A DNA stretch of 18,413 nt from an uncultured Eubacteriales bacterium (GTDB lineage: Bacteria > Bacillota > Clostridia > Oscillospirales > Oscillospiraceae). Shown here one piece after another: positions 1-7,788 of this stretch (position 1 is the first letter of the stretch; each line of letters starts with the position of its first letter). The DNA is taken from positions 1 through 18,413 of the forward strand of contig CABRZL010000032.1 in NCBI GenBank assembly GCA_902475435.1, read 5' to 3'. Under the pieces are notes generated by a model that had not been told where the DNA came from, searched no databases, and was given only the letters and a program-made list of their open reading frames with translations. Made by a program: the position numbers and the translations under genes.

Positions 1-1
1 T

Positions 2-1171
2 ATTGGCGATATTGTGGGTGTCAAAGGCACTGTCTTTCGCACCCAGCGGGGAGAAATCTCCGTTCGAGCCAGTAAGGTTACACTCTTGAGCAAATCATTG
101 CTGCCGCTTCCAGAAAAGTTTCACGGACTTACCAACCAGGAGTTGCGGTATCGGCAGCGGTACGTGGATTTGATTATGAATCCCGAAGTTCGAAAGACGT
201 TTGAACTCCGCTCTCGGTTTATCCAGTATCTTCGGAACTTCCTGGATCAACGCGGCTACATTGAGGTGGAAACGCCGGTGCTGAATACCATCTCCGGCGG
301 AGCCAGCGCCAGGCCGTTTATCACGCACCATAATACGTTGAATATTGATATGTACCTTCGCATTGCAACGGAGTTGAACCTCAAACGATTGATTGTAGGC
401 GGTATGGAGCGAGTCTATGAAGTGGGCCGTATTTTCCGAAATGAGGGAATGGATCCCAAGCATAATCCGGAGTTTACCACGGTAGAGCTTTATGAAGCGT
501 ACGCAGATTTCAACGACATGATGGATTTGTTTGAAGATCTTTTGTCCGGTGCGGCGCAGGATCTGCTGGGTACTACGGATGTGGTCTGGATGGGAGAGAA
601 TATCAGCCTGAAAAAGGGCTGGCCCCGCTTGACTATGGCTGAAGCTGTAAAGCAGTACTTGGGCGTGGACTTTTTGTCCATTGAAGGGGATGAGGCAGCG
701 GTAGCTGCGGCACAGAGCATTGGTGTGGAAATTCCCGAAGGAAAAGAAAAAACATGGGGGAATGCATTGTACGAGTGCTTCGACCAGCGTGTGGAGGAGA
801 AGCTGATTCAGCCGACCTTTATTACCATGCATCCAGTGGATGTATCGCCGCTGGCAAAGCGTAGTGCCAAGGATCCGCGGCTTACAGAGCGGTTTGAGCT
901 GTTCATTTGCCACAGTGAAATGGGAAATGCCTTTTCTGAACTCAATGATCCAATAGATCAGGAAGAGCGCTTCCGGAAGCAGGTGGAGCTTCGGGAAGGC
1001 GGCGATGAAGAAGCCGGCATGATGGATGAGGATTTTATTACAGCGTTGTCCTATGGAATGCCGCCAACGGGCGGATTGGGCATTGGAATTGACCGGTGTG
1101 TTATGCTTTTGACTGGAAGTAATACCATCCGGGATGTCATTTTGTTCCCTACGATGAAACCTCTGGATTAA
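2..1171 (+). CDS. lysS: Lysine--tRNA ligase, class II (LysRS), 5'-truncated by the window edge
   Basis: Charges tRNA(Lys) with lysine using ATP in the cytoplasm. The reading frame is open from base 2, so the start lies outside the window. 389 residues are visible, and a full bacterial LysRS is about 490-500, so roughly the first 110 residues are missing. The visible part begins at the end of the N-terminal OB-fold anticodon-binding domain (GDIVGVKGTVF) and then holds the whole class II catalytic core. Motif 2 is seen as RVYEVGRIFRNEGMD followed by HNPEFTTVELYEAY. Motif 3 is GLGIGIDRCVMLLTG, with the family-typical ending IRDVILFPTMKP just before the stop. A GTG at base 14 is an internal codon, not a start. 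The next gene begins 9 bases downstream with its Shine-Dalgarno overlapping this stop codon, so the two are probably co-transcribed. Identification is very secure. Confidence 0.97.
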   Translation: MGDIVGVKGTVFRTQRGEISVRASKVTLLSKSLLPLPEKFHGLTNQELRYRQRYVDLIMNPEVRKTFELRSRFIQYLRNFLDQRGYIEVETPVLNTISGGASARPFITHHNTLNIDMYLRIATELNLKRLIVGGMERVYEVGRIFRNEGMDPKHNPEFTTVELYEAYADFNDMMDLFEDLLSGAAQDLLGTTDVVWMGENISLKKGWPRLTMAEAVKQYLGVDFLSIEGDEAAVAAAQSIGVEIPEGKEKTWGNALYECFDQRVEEKLIQPTFITMHPVDVSPLAKRSAKDPRLTERFELFICHSEMGNAFSELNDPIDQEERFRKQVELREGGDEEAGMMDEDFITALSYGMPPTGGLGIGIDRCVMLLTGSNTIRDVILFPTMKPLD

Positions 1172-1180
1172 GGACTGTTT

Positions 1181-1822
1181 ATGAGTAAAGGTAAACTTAG
1201 AAAAAACATTCAGGAAAATGGTGGTTTTCAGCATTGGTTTGTCAATGTGTTTTGGTACCATTACAAATGGCCATTGCTGGTTTCTGTTGTAATTGTCGGG
1301 ATTATTGCGTTTATTACGATTGATTCCCTGCTTCAAACACGGTATGATACCACGGTGGTCATTGCTACGGATTATTATGTGGATGCAGAGGCCCTTTCTG
1401 CGCTGGATGACGTCCTGGAGCCGGTGGTTGAGGACGTGGACGGAAATGGCCAGGTGAATATCTATTATGCAATTTTATTTGTGGGAGATACTGAAGTTGG
1501 CCGACAGAATCAGGAACGCATGTATCTATATATGACTCAGGAGGATGTGGGACTATACCTCATGAGTGAAAATATTTCTGACGCCTATACAAATCCGCAA
1601 TTGGAGTACTTTACCGATCCTGTGGAACAATACGGGCTAGAGCCAGATCCGGAAAATGAAGTTCGGACGAGCCTTGTGGGCAATCAAACATTGGCATCCT
1701 GTGGCCTTGAGAATATTTACCTGTCTATTATGGATTACACTACAGTCAGCGGGAGCTCTGATGCCAAGCGAAGCCGTGATATGGCAGTAGCGATGGCTCA
1801 AGCATTGGTAGATGCCGGATAA
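1181..1822 (+). CDS. Unrecognised single-pass membrane protein, co-transcribed with lysS
   Basis: I do not recognise a named family, and no function can be assigned. The 213-residue product has a short basic N-terminus, an aromatic segment (FWYHYKWP, residues 24-31), one clear hydrophobic helix at about residues 31-51, then about 160 mostly polar, acidic residues without further membrane segments. Under the positive-inside rule the basic N-terminus stays in the cytoplasm and the C-terminal domain is extracellular. There is no signal-peptidase or lipobox cysteine motif, so it is probably an anchored protein. Residues 85-93 (DVDGNGQVN) resemble the first part of an EF-hand or dockerin calcium loop, but the acidic residue at loop position 12 is missing. 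The ATG follows an AAGGA site, 6 bases away, that overlaps the lysS stop. A terminator follows, making it the last gene of the lysS unit. Confidence 0.8.
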   Translation: MSKGKLRKNIQENGGFQHWFVNVFWYHYKWPLLVSVVIVGIIAFITIDSLLQTRYDTTVVIATDYYVDAEALSALDDVLEPVVEDVDGNGQVNIYYAILFVGDTEVGRQNQERMYLYMTQEDVGLYLMSENISDAYTNPQLEYFTDPVEQYGLEPDPENEVRTSLVGNQTLASCGLENIYLSIMDYTTVSGSSDAKRSRDMAVAMAQALVDAG

Positions 1823-1846
1823 ATTTAAATCCACCCGTGATGCGTT

Positions 1847-1885
1847 GGGTGCTGTGAATGAAGCCGGTTCGCAGCACCCTCTTTT
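1847..1885 (+). terminator. Intrinsic terminator after the lysS unit
   Basis: GGGTGCTG (1847-1854) pairs perfectly with CAGCACCC (1872-1879) to give an 8-bp GC-rich stem with a 17-base loop, followed directly by TCTTTT. It lies 25 bases after the stop of the membrane protein gene and before the next gene cluster. The position and structure fit a Rho-independent terminator; the loop is longer than usual. Confidence 0.8.
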
Positions 1886-1987
1886 ATGTGCTGACCCGCC
1901 GCAAGAAAATGAAAAGGGATGCTGTGGGACCGTTTGTTTGATATATTTCATAGCGCCATATTTCCCGAAACGCTCAACAGAGAAAAG

Positions 1988-2016
1988 TTGAAGGGAAGAC
2001 ATTTGAAGAATAGATT
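1988..2016 (+). promoter_or_regulatory. Possible sigma-A promoter for the methyltransferase-dprA-topA run
   Basis: TTGAAG (1988-1993) and TAGATT (2011-2016) are separated by exactly 17 bases, each matching 4 of 6 consensus positions. They sit in the 160-base non-coding stretch between the terminator and the next gene, and would start RNA about 25-30 bases before the ATG at 2050. Such matches arise by chance, so this is only a candidate. A weaker alternative is TTGTTT/CATATT at 1934-1962. I see no other structure in this gap. Confidence 0.35.
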
Positions 2017-2049
2017 GTATTGCTGTCAGTAAAATTTAGAGGATATAAA

Positions 2050-2802
2050 ATGGAGTACATTACAAGCAGGCACAACCCGTTAATGGTCCAGATCGTGAAA
2101 ATACTTTCTTCCAGAAAGCAGCGTAGGCTCCAGGGCATTTTTGCTGGAGAAGGGACCAAGCTTTTGGAAGAAGCGGTAAAATGGGCGCCAGACCAGTTGC
2201 AGACTGTCGTTGTGCGAGAGGGAACAGCTTGCCCCTTGCTGCCGGAGCATGTGCGGAAAGTTGTGATTCCGCCACAGCTTATGGAACAAATTTCGACCAT
2301 GGAAACGCCGGAAGGGGTTATCTTCCTGATGAAGCTTCCGCCAGAGCACACGGGTGAGTTAGAACCGGGCGTATTGGTGTTAGATGGAATTCAGGACCCG
2401 GGCAATGTAGGGACAATCCTTCGTACGGCCGATGCAATGGATGTGAAGGTGTTTTTGTCGGATGGATGTGCAGATCCCTACAATCCAAAGACAGTTCGCG
2501 CTACAATGGGAGCGGTTTTTCGTACACCTCCGGAAAAGATGAGTCGGGAGATGCTGATTGACCAATGTCGGAAACATAAAATTCCACTGTTGGTTACTGC
2601 ACTCTCTTCCAATGCGGAAAATCTTCGGCAAGCAGATTTAAAAAATAGCGCTGTTGTGATCGGAAGTGAGGGGAATGGCGTCAGTCCAATCCTTTTGAAT
2701 GCTGCGGATAAACAGGTCATGATTCCGATGCATTCCAGATGCGAATCGCTGAATGCAGCAATTGCTGCAGCCATCGTTCTGTGGCAAATGACTGAATTAT
2801 AA
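2050..2802 (+). CDS. TrmH/SpoU-family RNA 2'-O-methyltransferase
   Basis: Transfers methyl from S-adenosylmethionine to a ribose 2'-OH of tRNA or rRNA; the exact target cannot be read from sequence. The 250-residue protein has an N-terminal substrate-binding domain (about 1-100) and a C-terminal SPOUT knot domain. The three SpoU motifs are intact. Motif 1 is DPGNVGTILRTADA, with N119 and the catalytic-type R125. Motif 2 is IGSEGNGVS, at about 204-211. Motif 3 is SLNAAIAAAI, from residue 233. The ATG at 2050 is chosen because AGAGGA lies 6 bases before it and the protein then begins in the family-typical way (ITSRHNPL). An in-frame TTG at 2020 would add ten residues without a good ribosome site. 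The gene begins a close-packed run with dprA. It may be RlmB-like or YsgA-like; both are the same superfamily. Confidence 0.9.
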   Translation: MEYITSRHNPLMVQIVKILSSRKQRRLQGIFAGEGTKLLEEAVKWAPDQLQTVVVREGTACPLLPEHVRKVVIPPQLMEQISTMETPEGVIFLMKLPPEHTGELEPGVLVLDGIQDPGNVGTILRTADAMDVKVFLSDGCADPYNPKTVRATMGAVFRTPPEKMSREMLIDQCRKHKIPLLVTALSSNAENLRQADLKNSAVVIGSEGNGVSPILLNAADKQVMIPMHSRCESLNAAIAAAIVLWQMTEL

Positions 2803-2817
2803 TAGGAGGCGGCTAGA

Positions 2818-4095
2818 ATGTCCCAACTTCAATATTGGATTTGGCTTACAACGATTCCAGGGCTGTCTTTACGAGCGCAACTTCAGGTTTTGGAACAATT
2901 TGAGTCGCCGGAGGCAGTATTCTTGGCGGATCAGGAAGCGATAAAGCAGGTGGAAGGGCTGACAGAACGGGATAGACATGCACTGGCCGCCCGAGATCTG
3001 AAAAGAGCAAACCAAGTGCTGGAGGACTGTAGGAGAGAAAAAATCAATATTATTACCATGCAGGATGCAGCGTATCCGTTGCGGTTGCGTGCAATTGAAA
3101 TGCCTCCCTTGGTACTCTATTATAAAGGAGATCTTTTGCCTTTTGATGCGTTGCCCGTTATAGCGGTGGTAGGCTCCAGAAAGGCCAGCGGCTATGGTTT
3201 GGCTACGGCCAAACGGATGGGATACCAATTAGGCGCCTGCGGTGGAGTAGTAGTTTCCGGTGCAGCGCGTGGAATTGATTCTCTTGCGCTGGAAGGAGCG
3301 CTTAGCGCGGGGAACCCTGTGGCTGCGGTGCTTGGCAATGGCCTGGATATTGTATATCCAAGTGAAGCGAAGCGCCTTTATGAAGATATTGTGCGTAATG
3401 GCTGCCTGATCAGTGAGTATATTCCCGGAACACCTCCCTTGGGGGCGAACTTTCCCCGGCGGAACAGAATTATGAGCGGCCTGAGTGTGGGGGTTGTAGT
3501 GATCGAAGCGGCAAAGCACAGCGGAAGTTTAATTACGGCAGATTATGCATTGGAACAGGGTAGAGATGTGTTTGCGGTTCCAGGCAATGTGGGTCTGGAC
3601 TGCTGTGCAGGAAGCAATGGCCTGATTCAGGAAGGCGCTGGACTTGTTACCTGTGGTTGGGATGTGCTACAGGGATATCAGGCGAGATTTCCGGATCAAT
3701 TACACCGACGGGATGGCGGAGAGCAATTGACGCTTTCGCCACAGGATCATAAATATATGCAAGAGACGACTTTGCAAGGTGAACGACCCGACAATCATGG
3801 ACAACATACGGTAAAATCCGTACCTAAAAATGAAACGGAACCGCCGAATTCTGAAAAAAGAATTGACAATGAACAAAAGAGGAATTATATTGACCTACAG
3901 CAGATCATGCCAAACCTTACCCAGGATGAGACCGATTTGGTAGAAATTCTCAGAAATGGACAGTTGCATGTGGATTATATTATTGAAATAAGCGGTATTC
4001 CACCGGCAAGAGTGCTCTCATCTTTGACACTGTTGGAAGTCAAGGGATATGTGACGCAGCAGCCGGGTAAGCGATTTGAATTAAATTTAAAGTAA
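2818..4095 (+). CDS. dprA: DNA-processing protein DprA (Smf)
   Basis: Binds incoming single-stranded DNA and loads RecA during natural transformation; it also occurs in species not known to transform. The 425-residue protein has an N-terminal helix-hairpin-helix/SAM-like region (about 1-110). A Rossmann-type DprA core (about 115-286) follows, with GSR at 119-121, SGAARGID at 147-154, and GANFPRRN at 209-216. A winged-helix C-terminal domain spans about 357-425. Core and winged helix are joined by a polar, low-complexity linker (about 290-355) that makes the protein longer than many homologues. A strong AGGAGG precedes the ATG, and the stop of the methyltransferase gene is 15 bases upstream. 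The dprA-topA-trmFO order is the familiar Bacillota arrangement. I saw no com genes in the window, so competence cannot be inferred. Confidence 0.96.
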   Translation: MSQLQYWIWLTTIPGLSLRAQLQVLEQFESPEAVFLADQEAIKQVEGLTERDRHALAARDLKRANQVLEDCRREKINIITMQDAAYPLRLRAIEMPPLVLYYKGDLLPFDALPVIAVVGSRKASGYGLATAKRMGYQLGACGGVVVSGAARGIDSLALEGALSAGNPVAAVLGNGLDIVYPSEAKRLYEDIVRNGCLISEYIPGTPPLGANFPRRNRIMSGLSVGVVVIEAAKHSGSLITADYALEQGRDVFAVPGNVGLDCCAGSNGLIQEGAGLVTCGWDVLQGYQARFPDQLHRRDGGEQLTLSPQDHKYMQETTLQGERPDNHGQHTVKSVPKNETEPPNSEKRIDNEQKRNYIDLQQIMPNLTQDETDLVEILRNGQLHVDYIIEISGIPPARVLSSLTLLEVKGYVTQQPGKRFELNLK

Positions 4096-4118
4096 ACTTA
4101 GACATCGGAGGAGAATTG

Positions 4119-6458
4119 ATGGCAAAAGCTACAAACCTCGTCATTGTTGAATCGCCGGCGAAGGCGAAAACGATTGGGAAATATTTGGGCTCAGATTATA
4201 CGGTCAAGGCGTGTATGGGACATCTGCGGGATTTGCCTAAAAGTAAATTGGGCGTGGATATTGAGCATGATTTTGAGCCGCAGTATGTGCCCATGAAGGG
4301 AAAAGAGAATATTATTTCTGAACTGAAGAATGCGGCAAAGGACAGCCGTGAAGTATATCTGGCCACTGACCCGGATCGAGAGGGAGAGGCAATTTCATGG
4401 CACCTCAAATATCTTCTTGAGTTGCCTGATGAATCCACACATCGGGTGACCTTTAATGAGATCACAAAAAATGTAGTGAATAATAGTATTCGTATGCCCC
4501 GCGATATTGATATGGATTTGGTGGATGCGCAGCAGGCAAGACGGATTTTGGATCGAATTGTGGGATATCAGCTTTCGCCACTACTTTGGAAAAAAATTCG
4601 GCGGGGATTGTCGGCGGGAAGAGTCCAATCGGTTGCAACACGTATGGTGGTGGACCGGGAAGAAGAAATCCGTGCGTTCCAGCCTCAGGAATATTGGAGT
4701 ATTGATGTCAATCTGCAACGTCTGACGGGACCAGGAAAGTTTACCGCTCATTATCATGGGGAAGGAAAAAAGCGTGAGCTTCACAACGAAGCAGAAGTGG
4801 ACGAAATCCTGCGGGATATTGAACAGGCTCCATTTCAGGTTTCTGCAGTAAAGCGGTCGGAGAAGAAAAAGACGCCTGCACCGCCGTTTATTACGTCCAC
4901 CCTTCAGCAAGAGGCCTCTCGAAAGCTTTCCATGACGCCGCGCCGTACTATGGCCATTGCACAGCAGTTGTATGAAGGCGTCGATGTGGCCGGAGAGGGC
5001 ACCATCGGCTTGATTACCTATATGCGTACCGATTCCCTGCGGCTTTCAGAGGAAGCGTTGTCGGCGGCTGGCAGCTTTATCAAAAACCGCTATGGGATAG
5101 ACTATTATAAGGAAGGGCCGCGACGCTATAAGACGAAGAATGCTGCGCAGGATGCGCATGAAGCGATCCGTCCCAGCAATGTGAATCTGGACCCGGAGTC
5201 TATTCGCAGCAGCTTGACGACGGAGCAGTATAAACTTTACCGCCTGATTTGGAGCCGCTTTGTGGCCTCACAGATGTCCAATGCACTTTATGATACGCTT
5301 TCAATTGATACGGTGTCGGCAGGGCATATTTTTCGCGCTAATCATCAGTCCCTTCGATTTCCCGGGTTCATTGCGGTTTATGAGGAAGGAAGGGACGATG
5401 AAGCCGAGGAGAAAGAAACGCCGCTTCCAGATCTTCGGGAAGGAGAAATTGTACAATATACCGGCCGTGAAAAAACGCAGCATTTTACACAGCCGCCGGC
5501 CCGCTTTACAGAGGCTACCCTGGTAAAGGCAATGGAAGAAAAAGGGGTAGGCCGTCCGAGTACCTATGCTACTACCATATCTACAATTTTGGATCGGGAA
5601 TACGTCATTAAGCAGGATAAACGGTTGAGTCCCACGCCGCTTGGCGAAGTAGTGACAAGCCTTATGAAGGATCGGTTTACGGATGTCATTGACGTACAGT
5701 TTACAGCCCACATGGAGGAACAACTGGATCAGGTGGAAGAAGGGAAAATTTATTGGAAGCAAGTGCTTCGCGATTTTTACCAGGACTTCCATCATGAAAT
5801 GGAGGAAGCGGAAACTGCGCTGGAAGGCGTACGGCTAAAGGTACCCGATGAGGTGACAGATGAAGTCTGTGAGCTGTGCGGTCGAAATATGGTAATAAAA
5901 AGCGGACGGTTTGGCCGGTTCTTAGCCTGTCCTGGATTTCCCGATTGCAAAAATACAAAGCCGCTGGCAGAGAGAATGCCAGGGCGCTGCCCGAAATGCG
6001 GAAGTGGCATGCTAAAACGGAAAAGCCAACGGGGGTATGCCTATTATGCCTGCGAAAAGGGGAAAGAATGTGGCTTCATGACGTGGGATGTGCCAACGGC
6101 AGAAGATTGTCCCTATTGTGGTCAGACCATGTTTAAAAAGTCAGGTAAAGGGCAAAAGAAAATGTTCTGTATCAATGAGCAATGTGAAAACTTTACTCCG
6201 GAAGAACTGCGTGGCGGATATCGAAAGAAAAAAACAGAAGAATCAAAATCTGATGAAGTCGAAACGAAGCCGACGGCACAGGAGGCAGTGTTAGAAGATT
6301 CCGTCGCAACAACGAAAACGACAAAAATAAAAAAGCCGGCAAAATCTTCAACTGAATCAAAGGCGAAGCAGTCTGCAAAGACAGATAGCAAAGCCACAAA
6401 AACGAAACGTTCTATAGGGAAGAAGACGAAAAAGACGGCGGAGGCAGCAAAAACATGA
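4119..6458 (+). CDS. topA: DNA topoisomerase I (type IA)
   Basis: Relaxes negative supercoils by transient single-strand cleavage. The 779-residue protein has an N-terminal TOPRIM domain (VIVESPAKAKTIGKYL near the start; metal-binding DPDRE at residues 84-88). The type IA core carries the catalytic tyrosine Y301 within ITYMRTDS. Three C-terminal four-cysteine zinc ribbons begin near residues 584, 624 and 664. A further tail of about 80 residues (698-779), very rich in lysine, threonine and alanine, follows the last ribbon. The ATG at 4119 is preferred because GGAGGAG lies 5 bases before it and MAKATNLVIVESPAKAK is the usual family beginning; an adjacent TTG at 4116 would add one residue. Its stop overlaps the trmFO start by 4 bases (ATGA), suggesting translational coupling. 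Confidence 0.98.
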   Translation: MAKATNLVIVESPAKAKTIGKYLGSDYTVKACMGHLRDLPKSKLGVDIEHDFEPQYVPMKGKENIISELKNAAKDSREVYLATDPDREGEAISWHLKYLLELPDESTHRVTFNEITKNVVNNSIRMPRDIDMDLVDAQQARRILDRIVGYQLSPLLWKKIRRGLSAGRVQSVATRMVVDREEEIRAFQPQEYWSIDVNLQRLTGPGKFTAHYHGEGKKRELHNEAEVDEILRDIEQAPFQVSAVKRSEKKKTPAPPFITSTLQQEASRKLSMTPRRTMAIAQQLYEGVDVAGEGTIGLITYMRTDSLRLSEEALSAAGSFIKNRYGIDYYKEGPRRYKTKNAAQDAHEAIRPSNVNLDPESIRSSLTTEQYKLYRLIWSRFVASQMSNALYDTLSIDTVSAGHIFRANHQSLRFPGFIAVYEEGRDDEAEEKETPLPDLREGEIVQYTGREKTQHFTQPPARFTEATLVKAMEEKGVGRPSTYATTISTILDREYVIKQDKRLSPTPLGEVVTSLMKDRFTDVIDVQFTAHMEEQLDQVEEGKIYWKQVLRDFYQDFHHEMEEAETALEGVRLKVPDEVTDEVCELCGRNMVIKSGRFGRFLACPGFPDCKNTKPLAERMPGRCPKCGSGMLKRKSQRGYAYYACEKGKECGFMTWDVPTAEDCPYCGQTMFKKSGKGQKKMFCINEQCENFTPEELRGGYRKKKTEESKSDEVETKPTAQEAVLEDSVATTKTTKIKKPAKSSTESKAKQSAKTDSKATKTKRSIGKKTKKTAEAAKT

Positions 6459-7765
6459 GCTTTGATGTAACAGTGGTTGGTGCAGGACTTGCAGGCAGTG
6501 AAGCGGCCTGGCAGTTGGCCAATATGGATTTTCAGGTGCGTCTGGTGGAGATGAAACCACAGAAGAAGACCCCTGCCCATGTATCGGATTTATTTGGCGA
6601 ACTGGTCTGTTCCAATTCTCTGCGTGGAGATGCGCTATCTAATGCGGTAGGCCTGCTGAAGGAGGAACTGAGACGACTTGGCAGCCTGATTATGAAAAGC
6701 GCGGAAGAAAACCGTGTGGAAGCTGGCGGCGCGCTGGCAGTGGATCGAATTGCGTTTGCACGGACGATTACATCGGCATTGGAACAGCATGAGAATATTA
6801 CGATCGTCCATGAAGAATGTAAGGCAGTCCCGCCAGGACCGGCTGTTATTGCGACAGGGCCTCTGACTTCTGATGCGATGGCGGAGGCAATCGTGACATA
6901 TTTTGGTGGGGCGAAAGGGTTAAATTTTTATGATGCAGCGGCGCCATTGGTGAGTTTTGACTCGTTGGATATGGATCACTGCTGGTATGCATCCCGATAT
7001 GACAAGGGGACCGCAGATTATATCAATTGTCCCATGAACGAGCAGGAGTATCTCCGATTTGTGGAGGCATTGGCCAACGCACAGGAAGCGGAGGTCCATG
7101 GATTTGAGGATAAGAAGGTTTTCGAGGGCTGTATGCCCGTGGAGGTTATGGCGCGAAGAGGTGTTGATACGCTCCGGTTTGGGCCTCTGAAGCCCGTCGG
7201 TCTTAAAGACCCAAAAACGGGGAAAGAACCGTATGCGGTGGTACAACTCAGAAAAGACAATGTTCAGGGAAGCATTTATAACATTGTGGGCTTTCAGACG
7301 CATCTCAAGTGGCCGGAACAAAGGCGGGTGTTTTCTATGATCCCGGCATTGAACCATGCGGAGTATCTCCGTTATGGCGTTATGCACCGAAATACCTATC
7401 TTGACTCGCCAAGGCTGCTGGATCGCACCTATGCGGCTAGAAAAGATTCGATGATTTCATTTGCAGGACAGATGACCGGAGTGGAAGGATACGTGGAGTC
7501 GGCTGCGTCGGGACTTTTGGCTGCGTTGGAGTTGGGCCGGCGGATCAGGCATTTGCCGCCTGTGAATTTTCCGACCAGTACGGCAATTGGGGCCTTGGCG
7601 GCTTATATTTCGGATCCTTCTGTGGTAAAATTCCAGCCTATGAATGTAAATTTTGGAATTATCGATCCTTTGGATTATAAATTCAAGGGAAAGAAACACG
7701 ACCGTTACTTAGAAGTTTCACGGAGGTCTCTTGAGACCATTGATCAAATTGCGGCCCAATTATAA
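6455..7765 (+). CDS. trmFO: Methylenetetrahydrofolate--tRNA-(uracil-54-C5)-methyltransferase TrmFO
   Basis: Makes ribothymidine at position 54 in the T-loop of tRNAs, using 5,10-methylenetetrahydrofolate as carbon donor and reduced FAD. This is the folate-dependent route found in most Bacillota in place of SAM-dependent TrmA. The 436-residue protein opens with a dinucleotide-binding GAGLAGSEAA (9-18). It carries the conserved ELVCSNSLRGD, with C52 matching the catalytic Cys53 known in B. subtilis, and EGCMPVEVMARRG, with C226 matching the second conserved cysteine. Late motifs such as QMTGVEGYVESAASG are also typical. The start overlaps the topA stop (ATGA at 6455-6458), and GGAGG is 10 bases upstream within topA. 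Length is normal and no key residue appears lost. Confidence 0.97.
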   Translation: MSFDVTVVGAGLAGSEAAWQLANMDFQVRLVEMKPQKKTPAHVSDLFGELVCSNSLRGDALSNAVGLLKEELRRLGSLIMKSAEENRVEAGGALAVDRIAFARTITSALEQHENITIVHEECKAVPPGPAVIATGPLTSDAMAEAIVTYFGGAKGLNFYDAAAPLVSFDSLDMDHCWYASRYDKGTADYINCPMNEQEYLRFVEALANAQEAEVHGFEDKKVFEGCMPVEVMARRGVDTLRFGPLKPVGLKDPKTGKEPYAVVQLRKDNVQGSIYNIVGFQTHLKWPEQRRVFSMIPALNHAEYLRYGVMHRNTYLDSPRLLDRTYAARKDSMISFAGQMTGVEGYVESAASGLLAALELGRRIRHLPPVNFPTSTAIGALAAYISDPSVVKFQPMNVNFGIIDPLDYKFKGKKHDRYLEVSRRSLETIDQIAAQL

Positions 7766-7788
7766 CGGCCGTGAAAGGAGAGCAGCAT

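Noticed and set aside
95..1336. A 413-codon open frame on the minus strand opposite lysS
   Set aside because: It lies wholly against the strongly conserved LysRS frame and the next gene, has no recognisable domain, and its low-complexity H/Q/R-rich product is typical of an antisense shadow.
7752..7771. CGGCC/GGCCG hairpin around the trmFO stop
   Set aside because: Only a 5-bp stem with a 10-base loop and no thymine run; not a terminator, and likely chance in a short gap.
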